Shown in pieces: positions 34,861-43,460 of a stretch of 64,000 nucleotides of DNA. The translations under genes and the position numbers were made by a program. The stretch comes from Marinobacterium halophilum. GTDB taxonomy: Bacteria > Pseudomonadota > Gammaproteobacteria > Pseudomonadales > Balneatricaceae. The stretch is taken from positions 37,705 to 101,704 of the forward strand of contig NZ_PYGI01000009.1 in NCBI RefSeq assembly GCF_003014615.1. Direction: 5' to 3'. The notes under the pieces are model-generated. The model did not search any database, was not told the origin of the DNA, and saw nothing but the letters and a program-made list of their open reading frames with translations. Numbering within the stretch: position 1 is the first letter of the stretch; the number at the start of each line of letters is the position of its first letter.

Positions 34861-35091
34861 TATATAATCCTGATTTTGAGAGTAAGCTATGCCATCGCGC
34901 ATTATCGTGCATGAGTCCACGTTAGTCTACCGTAGTCCAAGCCCTGCGGGGTGTCGGGCCGTATGTAGGCTGTGTTAATATCCGCGCACATTTTATGCCG
35001 TTGTAATTAACGTGGCCTGAGCGTTGCAAAGCGTTGGGGTAAACCCCATATACGGCTGCATCAGTTAGGTTTATAAGCTTTGGAGTGCCCC
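34861..35091. promoter_or_regulatory. Divergent promoter region between manC and the type I secretion operon
   Basis: 231 nt without a gene, between divergent operons, so it should hold both promoters. On the plus strand TTGCAA (35024-35029) with CATATA (35047-35052) at 17-bp spacing is a weak candidate. A small GGGG-TAAA-CCCC hairpin covers 35036-35047. No clear CRP-type site is seen here. Confidence 0.5.
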
Positions 35092-36801
35092 ATGGGAAAA
35101 AAACGCACTGATCTGGAAGCAGTGTTGCTTGCCTGTCGTTCCAGTTTTGTCAGTGTCGGTCTGTTCAGTATGTTTATCAACTTACTGATGCTGGTGCCTG
35201 CTTTTTACATGCTGCAGGTATATGACCGCGTAGTAACGAGTGGAAGCATACCGACACTGATTATGTTGACGTTAGTGATGTTGCTTTTAATGTCCACCAT
35301 GGGGGCATTGGAGTGGGTGCGGTCGCGCATCATGGTGCGTGTCAGTACCCGGATTGATACCTTGTTGGGTAATCGTCTGTACGATGCCAGTTTCAAGCAG
35401 GCTTTGGACTCCGGTGGTATGCAGGCGAACGCTCAGCCATTGAACGACCTGACAGGCTTGCGTCAATTTTTGACCGGTAATGGGCTATTCGCGTTCTTCG
35501 ATGCGCCCTGGGTTCCCATCTACATCGCTATCATGTTCATGTTCCACCCCTGGTTCGGCATTGTGGCGATTATCAGTGTTATTATTTTGGCCGTTTTGGC
35601 GGTGGTGAACGAGAAAGCGACCGGTAAGATGTTGGCTGAGGCCAATAAGGAAAACATGGCCGCCACTCAGTTCACCAACAAGAATCTGCGTAATGCTGAA
35701 GTGGTTGAATCCATGGGCATGCTGGGGCGTATTCGTGATCGCTGGGCGGAAAAGAATCGCAAGGTTTTGGCGCTACAAGGTATTGCCAGTGATCGCGCCG
35801 GTATCCTGACATCGGTTTCCAAAACAACACGTCTTGTTGTCCAGTCGTTAGTGTTGGGTCTGGGTGCTTATTTGGCGGTTCAGCAGGAAATTTCACCGGG
35901 GTTGATGATTGCAGGTTCCATCTTGCTAGGGCGTGCATTGGCACCGATTGATCAAATGATTGGTGTATGGAAGCAGTTTGTCAGCGCACGTTCACAGTAT
36001 CAGCGGTTAAATGAGATTTTGGCCATTGTGGGCGAAGAGCCTGAGCGGATGTCGTTACCCGAACCTAAGGGTGAACTGTCAGCCGAGAATGTCATGGTTG
36101 CACCGCCGGGCACTAAATCACCTGTTGTTAAAGGCGTGACGTTTAAGGTGGAGCCGGGTGAAATGGTGGGGGTGATTGGTCCCAGTGCGGCGGGTAAATC
36201 TACACTGGCCCGTGCGATCTTGGGTATATGGCCAACTATTGGTGGCAAAATGCGCCTTGATGGCGCTGATATATTCAACTGGAAGCGTGACGAGCTTGGG
36301 CCTCACATTGGTTACTTGCCACAGGACATAGAGCTATTCGAAGGCACCATCAGCGAAAATATAGCGCGTTTTGGTGAAGTTGATGCTTCAGAAGTGGTGC
36401 GTGCCGCTCAGATGTCAGGCGTGCATGACATGATCCTGCGTTTACCTGAAGGCTACGATACCGTCATTGGTGCGACGGGAGGGGCTCTGTCGGGAGGTCA
36501 GCGTCAACGCATCGGGCTGGCTCGAGCTATTTATGGTCGCCCGAAGTTGATCGTGCTGGATGAGCCCAACTCCAACTTGGATGATCAGGGTGAAGCCGCT
36601 CTAGCGGTTGCGTTGCAGAACCTTAAAGAAACCAAAGCGACTGTATTCATAATCACTCACCGTGCCAGTGTACTGTCTCAGGTGCAGAAGTTGATGGTCA
36701 TGAAAGAGGGTACGGTTGCCATGTTTGGTCCGCGTGACCAGGTTCTGGCTGAACTGAATAAGGCATCGCGTGCGGCCGAAGTGGCTGCCAAACAGGCCTG
36801 A
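35092..36801 (+). CDS. Type I secretion ABC transporter (PrtD/RsaD type)
   Basis: 569 residues from the ATG at 35092 (GGAG 6 nt upstream; a TTG 12 nt earlier is less likely). The membrane domain (about 20-300) is followed by an ATPase with Walker A GPSAAGKSTLAR, signature ALSGGQRQRIGLARAI and Walker B LIVLDEPNSNLD. There is no N-terminal C39-like domain, so it belongs with PrtD/HasD/RsaD exporters of RTX proteases and S-layer proteins and not with LapB-type adhesin exporters. It is the energy unit of the secretion system whose likely clients are the DUF4214 proteins in this window. Confidence 0.94.
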   Translation: MGKKRTDLEAVLLACRSSFVSVGLFSMFINLLMLVPAFYMLQVYDRVVTSGSIPTLIMLTLVMLLLMSTMGALEWVRSRIMVRVSTRIDTLLGNRLYDASFKQALDSGGMQANAQPLNDLTGLRQFLTGNGLFAFFDAPWVPIYIAIMFMFHPWFGIVAIISVIILAVLAVVNEKATGKMLAEANKENMAATQFTNKNLRNAEVVESMGMLGRIRDRWAEKNRKVLALQGIASDRAGILTSVSKTTRLVVQSLVLGLGAYLAVQQEISPGLMIAGSILLGRALAPIDQMIGVWKQFVSARSQYQRLNEILAIVGEEPERMSLPEPKGELSAENVMVAPPGTKSPVVKGVTFKVEPGEMVGVIGPSAAGKSTLARAILGIWPTIGGKMRLDGADIFNWKRDELGPHIGYLPQDIELFEGTISENIARFGEVDASEVVRAAQMSGVHDMILRLPEGYDTVIGATGGALSGGQRQRIGLARAIYGRPKLIVLDEPNSNLDDQGEAALAVALQNLKETKATVFIITHRASVLSQVQKLMVMKEGTVAMFGPRDQVLAELNKASRAAEVAAKQA

Positions 36802-36814
36802 GGATTGTTGAAAC

Positions 36815-38140
36815 ATGAGTGCAGATACACTAAAAGCCATTCGCGAAGGTCAGTTTGAACTGAGCGTGTCCGATAAAAAACCGCGTTTGATTGGCCTGTT
36901 GATCATATTCGTTACTTTCGGCATGTTCGGTACCTGGGCAGCTGTTGCGCCGTTGGATAGTGCTGCGTTGGCAACGGGTGTTGTGACGGTGAAAACCTAC
37001 CGGAAAACGATTCAGCATCTTGAAGGTGGTATCGTTGAAGAAATTCGCGTTCGGGATGGGGATCAGGTCAATACCGGTGATGTATTGCTGGTGCTGGACG
37101 ATACCCAAGCCCGTGCGGAGTTGGGTATCGTGCGCGGGCAGTTGGTTACGGCTCAGGCGCTGGAAGCGCGTTTACAGGCTGAGCGTGACCAGCAAGAGGC
37201 AATCGTATTCCCGGAAGATTTTGACAATAATGATCCTCGTATTATCGAGTCAGTTCACAGCGAACGTCAGGTATTTCAGGCGCGGATGAATTCCCATTTT
37301 GGTGAGATCGAGGTTCTGGAGCAGCGCATTACTCAGATCCAGGAGCAGATCCGTGGTCTTGAAGCCGTCATCAGTAGCAAGCGTGAGTTGATGAAGTCAT
37401 ACGCAGCAGAGACCAAGGATTTGGCTGAGCTGTTAAGTGACGGCTTTGTGGATAAGCAGCGTCTGCGAGATTTGGAGCGTCAAGTTTCCCAGTTGGAAGG
37501 TGATATGGCTGATCACCGCTCTTCCATCGCGCAGGCAAAAATGAAGCAGGGCGAGACGCGGCTGAGTATTTTGCAGCTGAAAAAAGATTTTCATACTGAA
37601 GTTGTGAATCAATTGTCCGAAGTACAGTCAACTGTGTTTGACTTGCGTGAGCGTGAGCGTGCATTGATGGACCGAGTGGAGCGTACTGTTATTCGTTCAC
37701 CTGAAGCCGGTATGGTGTTGAGCATGACCGTACATACCGTCGGTGGAGTGGTGCAATCTGGTGCGCCAATGTTGGATATTGTGCCAGCGGCTTCAGATTT
37801 GATTGTGGAAGCGCAGGTGTCACCCATCGATATTGACCGAGTAAGCGTTGGCAAACTGGCTGATATCCGTTTCAGTGCATTCAAGTCTGCGACTACGCCT
37901 GTTATCGAAGGCCGGGTGACCCAGTTGTCTGCTGACCGTCTTACCAATGAAGAAACCGGTATGCCCTATTACCTCGCTCGGGTGGAATTGACCGAGATCG
38001 GGCGTACGGACTTGGGCAGTTTGGTGCTGGTGCCGGGCATGCCGGCGGAAGTCCTGATTAATACTGGAGAGCGCACACTGCTTGAATATCTGGTGCAGCC
38101 TGCGACTAACGCATTTGCCCGCTCACTGATAGAGGACTGA
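36815..38140 (+). CDS. Type I secretion periplasmic adaptor (HlyD family)
   Basis: 441 residues. One N-terminal membrane segment (about 27-48), then the lipoyl-like half TVKTYRKTIQHLEGGIVEEI, a long coiled coil (about 100-285) and the matching second half (RTVIRSPEAGMVLSMTVHTV). The C-terminal LVLVPGMPAEVLINTGERTL is the usual HlyD-family end. It bridges the ABC transporter and the TolC-type channel. It starts 13 nt after the transporter gene. Confidence 0.94.
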   Translation: MSADTLKAIREGQFELSVSDKKPRLIGLLIIFVTFGMFGTWAAVAPLDSAALATGVVTVKTYRKTIQHLEGGIVEEIRVRDGDQVNTGDVLLVLDDTQARAELGIVRGQLVTAQALEARLQAERDQQEAIVFPEDFDNNDPRIIESVHSERQVFQARMNSHFGEIEVLEQRITQIQEQIRGLEAVISSKRELMKSYAAETKDLAELLSDGFVDKQRLRDLERQVSQLEGDMADHRSSIAQAKMKQGETRLSILQLKKDFHTEVVNQLSEVQSTVFDLRERERALMDRVERTVIRSPEAGMVLSMTVHTVGGVVQSGAPMLDIVPAASDLIVEAQVSPIDIDRVSVGKLADIRFSAFKSATTPVIEGRVTQLSADRLTNEETGMPYYLARVELTEIGRTDLGSLVLVPGMPAEVLINTGERTLLEYLVQPATNAFARSLIED

Positions 38141-38144
38141 TTAT

Positions 38145-39521
38145 ATGCGAAGGTTACCTCGATTGGCTGGTTATTGCGCGCTAGCGCTTTTGCTGGCAGG
38201 ACCAGCGTCAGCTGAAGAAGCGACCGAAGCAGCACAGGCACCGTCTGACTTGTGGTTGCTGTATCAGCAGGCGCAGGATCAAGATCCGCGTATTCTGTCG
38301 GCAGAAGCCGCTGCACGTCGTGCGGAATATCAAGAGCGTGAAGCGCTGGGCCGGTTGTTACCCCAGCTAAGTGCAGACTCACGTTTGACACGGACAAATT
38401 ACATTTCGGAGTTTTCTGAGACTTACTACGGTGGCGAGAAATATTCAGTATCCATGTCTCAAGTGCTGTATGACGCTCCTGTTTGGCAAAGCTACCAACG
38501 CTCTCGAGCACTGAGTGAGCAGTACGCGAGTCAGGGGCTGCATGATATTCAGGGTGCGACTGCAGACCTGGTTCAGCGATATTTTGATGTGTTGGCGGCT
38601 CAGGATAGCCTGGAACTGATTCAGGCTGAAAAACGCTCAGTTGAGCGTAACCTGGAACGTATTCAGTCTTTGTACAAACGTCAGCTGGCCTCGATTACGG
38701 ACAAACTTGAAATCGAGGCGCGTCTGGATCGATTGCGTTCAGATGAAATCGAAGCCAGTAACCGTATATGGGTAACGCGGGAAGGACTGGCCGAAGTGAT
38801 AGGTCGGCCTGTATATGAGCAGCTTGAACGGCTGATCGCGCAGCCCAAACTGGCCGCAACTTTCGAGCTGGAAAATTATGAGCACTGGCGTGATCTTGCC
38901 CTTGCGAATAATCCCCTTATTCAGGCGAAGCAAGCCTCGGTAAATGCTCAGCGTGCAGCGAAAAAAGAGGCGTTTGGTGGGCATATGCCCAAGGTCACCA
39001 TGCAGCTGTCGAGTCAGAAAAGTAACATTGGCAGCGAGAATGCACCTTCACCCAGAACCGAGTCGAACGTTGCTGCGCTCAGCATCCAGATTCCGCTGTT
39101 TTCCGGTGGGTCTACCAGCGCGCGTAGTGATGCAGCATATGAAAGTATGCTGATTGCGCGGCAGGAACTGGAGTCTTCGCGACGTCAGGTATTCAAGGAA
39201 GTGCGTACTGCTTACATGAATGCGCAATCCGCACTGTCCAAAGTAGAGGCCGGCACCGTCGCTTTGCGGTCCGCTGCAAAAGCGCGTGAAGCAGCAGAAA
39301 AAAGTTTTTTGTATGGCATTAATAATGCGGTAGACGTTCTCGACCGTGCCAGGGAGCAATACAGTGCAGAACGTGATCTGCTGGAGGCACAATACAGCTT
39401 CCTGCTTAGCTATGTTGTGTTAAAGCGGTGGAGTGGTAATTTGTCAGAGGATGACCTGCAGCAGATTAATACTCTGCTAGACATTCATACAGTAGAATAT
39501 GCTGCTGAGACTACCGGTTAA
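38145..39521 (+). CDS. Type I secretion outer-membrane channel (TolC family)
   Basis: 458 residues. Signal peptide of about 23 residues ending PASAEE. Two TolC-type repeats are visible (DLWLLYQQAQDQDPRILSAE and HWRDLALANNPLIQAKQASV), each leading into long helices, with a late VDVLDRAREQYSAERDLLEA. It forms the outer-membrane exit duct for the ABC/HlyD pair, with a 4-nt gap to the adaptor gene. Confidence 0.94.
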   Translation: MRRLPRLAGYCALALLLAGPASAEEATEAAQAPSDLWLLYQQAQDQDPRILSAEAAARRAEYQEREALGRLLPQLSADSRLTRTNYISEFSETYYGGEKYSVSMSQVLYDAPVWQSYQRSRALSEQYASQGLHDIQGATADLVQRYFDVLAAQDSLELIQAEKRSVERNLERIQSLYKRQLASITDKLEIEARLDRLRSDEIEASNRIWVTREGLAEVIGRPVYEQLERLIAQPKLAATFELENYEHWRDLALANNPLIQAKQASVNAQRAAKKEAFGGHMPKVTMQLSSQKSNIGSENAPSPRTESNVAALSIQIPLFSGGSTSARSDAAYESMLIARQELESSRRQVFKEVRTAYMNAQSALSKVEAGTVALRSAAKAREAAEKSFLYGINNAVDVLDRAREQYSAERDLLEAQYSFLLSYVVLKRWSGNLSEDDLQQINTLLDIHTVEYAAETTG

Positions 39522-39526
39522 GTGGC

Positions 39527-40648
39527 TTGAACATACTGCATCTGTACAAGTCAGCGCCACCAGAAGAAATTGGTGGCGTTGGCGCTTTTATTGCCAATAT
39601 ATCCCGTGGCACCGTGAGTGCCGGTGTTAACCACCGAGTATTGGTGTTTACACGCAACAGTGCCTTCAGAATTGAACGCTGGGAATGTGGTGCCGAGATT
39701 TTCTTTTGCCCCATGCTGTTTCAATTCGCCTCAATGCCGGTAGGGCTCGTCTATTTTAAACAGTTTCGCAAGCTGTTGGACTGGGCGGATCTGCTCCATC
39801 TCCATTACCCTTTTCCTATCCAGGATCTGCTTTATCTTGGTGGTAAATTGCTGCGCAAGATGCCCCCGGCGATCGTGACGTATCATAGTGATATTGTACG
39901 TCAGAAAAAGGTGGGTAAGTTATATGCACCTTTGGCACTGAAGTTTTTGCGCTCAGTGGATTCTGTGGTTGCGACCTCGCCCAAGTATATTCACAGCAGC
40001 CCGGTATTGAAGCAGCTGGATACGAAAACAATGATTCCTCTGGGGATCAGTGAAACACTTTATCCAGCACTGTCCGAGTTGAGGCAGCAGTATTTCCGTA
40101 GTCTTTACGGGGAAGGGTTCTTTCTGTTTTTAGGTGCGCTGCGCTATTACAAGGGACTTGGCTGGTTGGTTGATGCGGCTATACAAACCGGGTTACCGGT
40201 TGTCATTGCCGGAGGTGGACAACTGGCAGCCGAATTAAAAGAGCAAGCGGCGGGTGCGGGGAATATCCACTTTGTAGGCCAAGTGGATGAAGATGATAAA
40301 ATTGCCTTGCTCTCGTTAGCGGGTGCATTTGTGTTCCCGTCGCATTTGCGCTCAGAGGCCTTTGGCATCAGCTTGCTGGAAGCGCAGATGATGCATCTGC
40401 CTTTGATTACCTGCGAAATTGGCACCGGCACCAGTTATGTCAATGACCATGAAGTGACCGGATTAGTGGTCCCGCCCACCGATGCAAAGGCATTGGGGTC
40501 AGCCATGCAAAGTCTCTGGGATGATCCAGATATGCGCGAGCGGATGGGGCAGGCCTCGTATGAGCGGTTCCGCCTGCTCTTTACCGCCAAGCGTATGTCT
40601 GAAAGCTACCTGGCTTTGTATCATCAATTGATGGCGAAGACTGTCTGA
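39527..40648 (+). CDS. Glycosyltransferase, GT4 family, in the type I secretion operon
   Basis: 373 residues. The start is TTG at 39527, 5 nt after the tolC-type stop; no good ribosome binding site is seen, so translation may be coupled. The product begins NILHLYKSAPPEEIGGVGAF, has FLFLGALRYYKGLGWLVDAA and the GT4 motif SEAFGISLLEAQMMHLPLIT. Its place next to secretion genes and opposite the polysaccharide operon recalls the mixing of rsa and O-antigen genes in Caulobacter. The acceptor and sugar are unknown. Confidence 0.88.
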   Translation: MNILHLYKSAPPEEIGGVGAFIANISRGTVSAGVNHRVLVFTRNSAFRIERWECGAEIFFCPMLFQFASMPVGLVYFKQFRKLLDWADLLHLHYPFPIQDLLYLGGKLLRKMPPAIVTYHSDIVRQKKVGKLYAPLALKFLRSVDSVVATSPKYIHSSPVLKQLDTKTMIPLGISETLYPALSELRQQYFRSLYGEGFFLFLGALRYYKGLGWLVDAAIQTGLPVVIAGGGQLAAELKEQAAGAGNIHFVGQVDEDDKIALLSLAGAFVFPSHLRSEAFGISLLEAQMMHLPLITCEIGTGTSYVNDHEVTGLVVPPTDAKALGSAMQSLWDDPDMRERMGQASYERFRLLFTAKRMSESYLALYHQLMAKTV

Positions 40649-40917
40649 TGTCGTTCATGGTGCGCTTATCCAGACGTGTTCTGCTCCATTGCCGGGAGGA
40701 GGACAAGCGTCAACATTTTGGTTACAGCTTCGTATTGATGTTATTGGCAGCCCCCTGGTTTTCTTTGTGGGCAGCGGTAGTTGTAGTGTTAGTGATAGGT
40801 CTGTTCAAAGAAATTTGGGATCATTACTGGGGTACCGGTTTCTGTTGGATTGATATGACTGCTAATGTGTTCGGTATACTGGTGGCCACTCCCTGTGTGT
40901 GGCTGATATCAGTCTGA
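40648..40917 (+). CDS. Small inner-membrane protein (DUF2279/YfiM-like pattern)
   Basis: 89 residues, start overlapping the glycosyltransferase stop by 1 nt (TGATG). Two or three hydrophobic segments and conserved-looking polar positions: DKRQHFGYS at the front, KEIWDHYW in the middle and IDMTANVFG at the end. This DK..HF / KE..D / D..AN pattern is seen in DUF2279-like proteins. The function is unknown. Last gene of the secretion operon, followed by a terminator. Confidence 0.7.
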   Translation: MSFMVRLSRRVLLHCREEDKRQHFGYSFVLMLLAAPWFSLWAAVVVVLVIGLFKEIWDHYWGTGFCWIDMTANVFGILVATPCVWLISV

Positions 40918-40939
40918 CCACATTTTAATGTGAAAGCGA

Positions 40940-40964
40940 AACCGGCCATTAAGGCCGGTTTTTT
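40940..40964 (+). terminator. Rho-independent terminator of the type I secretion operon
   Basis: 8-bp stem AACCGGCC / GGCCGGTT around ATTAA, followed by TTTTATT. It lies between convergent genes and may serve weakly for the minus strand too. Confidence 0.92.
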
Positions 40965-40979
40965 ATTCTGTCGCTTTTG

Positions 40980-43334
40980 TCAGAGCAGAAGATCCACATG
41001 CTCAGGTGATTCGGAGATTGCCAGAATCACATTTAGTGCGGGTTGCTCTTCTAATTGAGATAACCAGTATTCCGCGCCTGCCGTCTCAGCGCTGCGGCCA
41101 AACGCATTCTGGTAAAGGATGTCGATAAACTCCACATTGTCGAGAAGGTCGTTGCCCAGTCCCTGCTGATACTCGTGTGAGGCCATGAACGCAGTTGCAA
41201 TTGTTTCGATGCGGGCTCCTTGCTGCAGTTGCTCGTGCCAGTGGGCAAGCCCTGCAGTATCCGGCGTTCGGTCAAACAGGGTGTCATACAGGCGTACAAC
41301 CGCATCCGTGTTGTTGGCCAGTACCTCATCCTCCTTGAATGCCAGGTTTTGAATGCGCATGTCTTCACTTTTGTTTGTGTCGACCTGGGCGAATGCGACT
41401 GCAGAGAAAGCACTCTGCATGTATTCAGCAAAAGCGTCTTGCTCTGTTCCTGCAGCCGCTTCAGTGGCTGTTCCGTCGCCCAAGCCAGCACTGACTAGAT
41501 CGATGCGTTCCACAGCATTGGTATTCAGCTCCAGGAATTCGCCAAAGGGGTAGCCGTCGCCACCGTCCGCCATAAAACCAAGAGTGACGACTTTGATGGT
41601 GGCGGCGGCGTCCCCAACCAGCTCACCGTTCACAACCAGTACATCCTGAACTCGGTCGTACTCATCCAGAACAGCTGCACTTTGAATACGATCACCTGCT
41701 TCTCGTGTCCAGTCAAAGCTGTAACGAATACCTGCGACCTGGGCAAACTGACCAGGGGTAGAGTTTTCGTCAGAGGCGGATACCGCATGCTCGATAGCAG
41801 CCAGCAGTTGGGCGCGAGTCAGTGTCAGGATGCTGAGGTCATTGTTGAAACGCAGTGACGATTCGATATCCAGCTGTGAGACATCGCCTTCCTTTTTACC
41901 AGCGGCATCGTTTGCTTGGGGTGGACGCAGTTCGTAGTCACCATCAGAACCAACCGCGTAGGTTGTGCCAATGGGTTCACGGACTCCACCGCCATTCTTG
42001 ATTGAAACCATGACGGCATTGTCTAACTGGCGGGCATACCATAGGTTGGCATCGGCAGTCAGGTTACCCAAGTTGGTTTCTTCAGTGCGGACGAATGTGC
42101 GCTCACCCTGCAAATAGACATCGGTGCTACCAAAGGTGATACCGTCCTTGGCGGTGACCAGTTCATCCACAGCACCGACAAGCTCTTGGGCGATGGCACC
42201 CTTGCTGTCCTTGGCGTAAGCGGCCTCCTCGCTACCCCAAAGCTCAGCCGCTGTGGCATCGGTTGCAGTGTAGAGTGTGGAAGTATCGTCATTGATAGAG
42301 TCGGTAATGATGTTGCCTTCGACATCAAATTCGACGTTGAGCTGACCTACATAGCGCCAACCGCCATCAGTATTGACCAGTACTACATCATTGCCGGCAG
42401 CATCTTTGGTTAGAATCGGGTAGTCCCGGTAAGGGGTTTGTCCGGTGCCTGGAAACAGGGCTTCATCTGCATCGGCGAGTAGAGCGTTGGAGCCACCGGC
42501 CATGATGATGTCGACGCCATCCAATAGTCCTGCAAGCTCCTCTTCCAGTGATATTTGCTGCAGGTGAGACATCAAAATGATCTTGTTGACCCCTTCGGCC
42601 TTCAGTTGATCAATGTGGACTTGAAGCTGTTGTGCCAGTAGCTGCAAATTATTGGCATCAGTTCCTTTGACCTGGACACCTCCGGTACTGGAAATGCTTT
42701 CAAGGATCTGGGTAGTAGCACCAATAATGCCAATTTTTTCACCACCCTTTTCAACGATGGTTGATGGCGCGATCTTGGGTGCTGATGTGGCAGCGTTCAA
42801 GTCATCTATAGTGGAGGAAAAAGCTTGGTGATTAATAATATCGTCGGTAAACAGACCGGAGAGGCTGTCGTCACCGCTGAAATCAAGATTTGCACTGAGA
42901 TAGGGGAATTGTGCTCCCAGCCAGCGGACACCATCCAGGCTGTCGGAGCGGATTTCGGTGCCAATCAACCCGGCTAATGCGCTGGTACCCAGATCAAATT
43001 CATGATTGCCTAGTGTAATGGCACTGGCTTCGAGCAGATTGGCCAGTGTCAGGTCTACGCGTCCGGCGCCTTCCCGCAAGTTGTTGAGTGTGCCAGGTTC
43101 CAGGCCTAGTATTTTTTCATTGGCCAGCTGAATAGCTTCGCGTAGGCTACGGTCGCCCGCTGCCGACATGAAAGGACCTGGCAGAATCAGGTCTCCGCTG
43201 GATAGGAATAGAGAGTTGGTGGTTTGATCTTCAAGATAGTCGACAATAGAGACGAAAGCAGGGGCGTTACGCAGATCGCCACCGCCGCCTTCCATGTCTG
43301 AAGCGTGCAGAATCTGAAGCGTGTAGTTTGCCAT
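40980..43334 (-). CDS. 5'-nucleotidase/metallophosphatase with C-terminal DUF4214 (type I substrate)
   Basis: 784 residues, no signal peptide. The metallophosphatase domain (about 1-330) starts YTLQILHASDMEGGGGDLRN, where the usual LHTNDxHG motif reads HASDMEG, and has ITLGNHEFDLG and ILMSHLQQ. The nucleotidase C-domain (about 380-640) has ETNLGNLTADANLWYA and IKNGGGVREP. DUF4214 ends the protein (LYDTLFDRTPDTAGLAHWHE; LYQNAFGRSAETAGAEYWLS). It probably releases phosphate or nucleosides from nucleotides outside the cell, held at the surface by DUF4214. Periplasmic relatives use a Sec signal, so the type I-style architecture is unusual. Confidence 0.87.
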   Translation of the reverse strand: MANYTLQILHASDMEGGGGDLRNAPAFVSIVDYLEDQTTNSLFLSSGDLILPGPFMSAAGDRSLREAIQLANEKILGLEPGTLNNLREGAGRVDLTLANLLEASAITLGNHEFDLGTSALAGLIGTEIRSDSLDGVRWLGAQFPYLSANLDFSGDDSLSGLFTDDIINHQAFSSTIDDLNAATSAPKIAPSTIVEKGGEKIGIIGATTQILESISSTGGVQVKGTDANNLQLLAQQLQVHIDQLKAEGVNKIILMSHLQQISLEEELAGLLDGVDIIMAGGSNALLADADEALFPGTGQTPYRDYPILTKDAAGNDVVLVNTDGGWRYVGQLNVEFDVEGNIITDSINDDTSTLYTATDATAAELWGSEEAAYAKDSKGAIAQELVGAVDELVTAKDGITFGSTDVYLQGERTFVRTEETNLGNLTADANLWYARQLDNAVMVSIKNGGGVREPIGTTYAVGSDGDYELRPPQANDAAGKKEGDVSQLDIESSLRFNNDLSILTLTRAQLLAAIEHAVSASDENSTPGQFAQVAGIRYSFDWTREAGDRIQSAAVLDEYDRVQDVLVVNGELVGDAAATIKVVTLGFMADGGDGYPFGEFLELNTNAVERIDLVSAGLGDGTATEAAAGTEQDAFAEYMQSAFSAVAFAQVDTNKSEDMRIQNLAFKEDEVLANNTDAVVRLYDTLFDRTPDTAGLAHWHEQLQQGARIETIATAFMASHEYQQGLGNDLLDNVEFIDILYQNAFGRSAETAGAEYWLSQLEEQPALNVILAISESPEHVDLLL

Positions 43335-43421
43335 TTCCAGAACTCTCCCGAAAGTTGGGTCAATTAAGACCTTACATCCTCCACTGCAGAGTTTAAAAAT
43401 GTGTGACAGTTATGTGGGAGA

Positions 43422-43446
43422 CAGGGTGCAGGCATTCTGCACCCTG
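43422..43446 (-). terminator. Hairpin between the nucleotidase and putP genes
   Basis: Perfect 10-bp stem CAGGGTGCAG / CTGCACCCTG with a 5-nt loop, 15 nt after the putP stop codon. No T tract follows on the minus strand, so it may be a weak or factor-assisted terminator. The rest of 43335-43421 should hold the nucleotidase promoter, but no clear boxes are seen. Confidence 0.6.
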
Positions 43447-43460
43447 TGGTTAGTGCTGTT

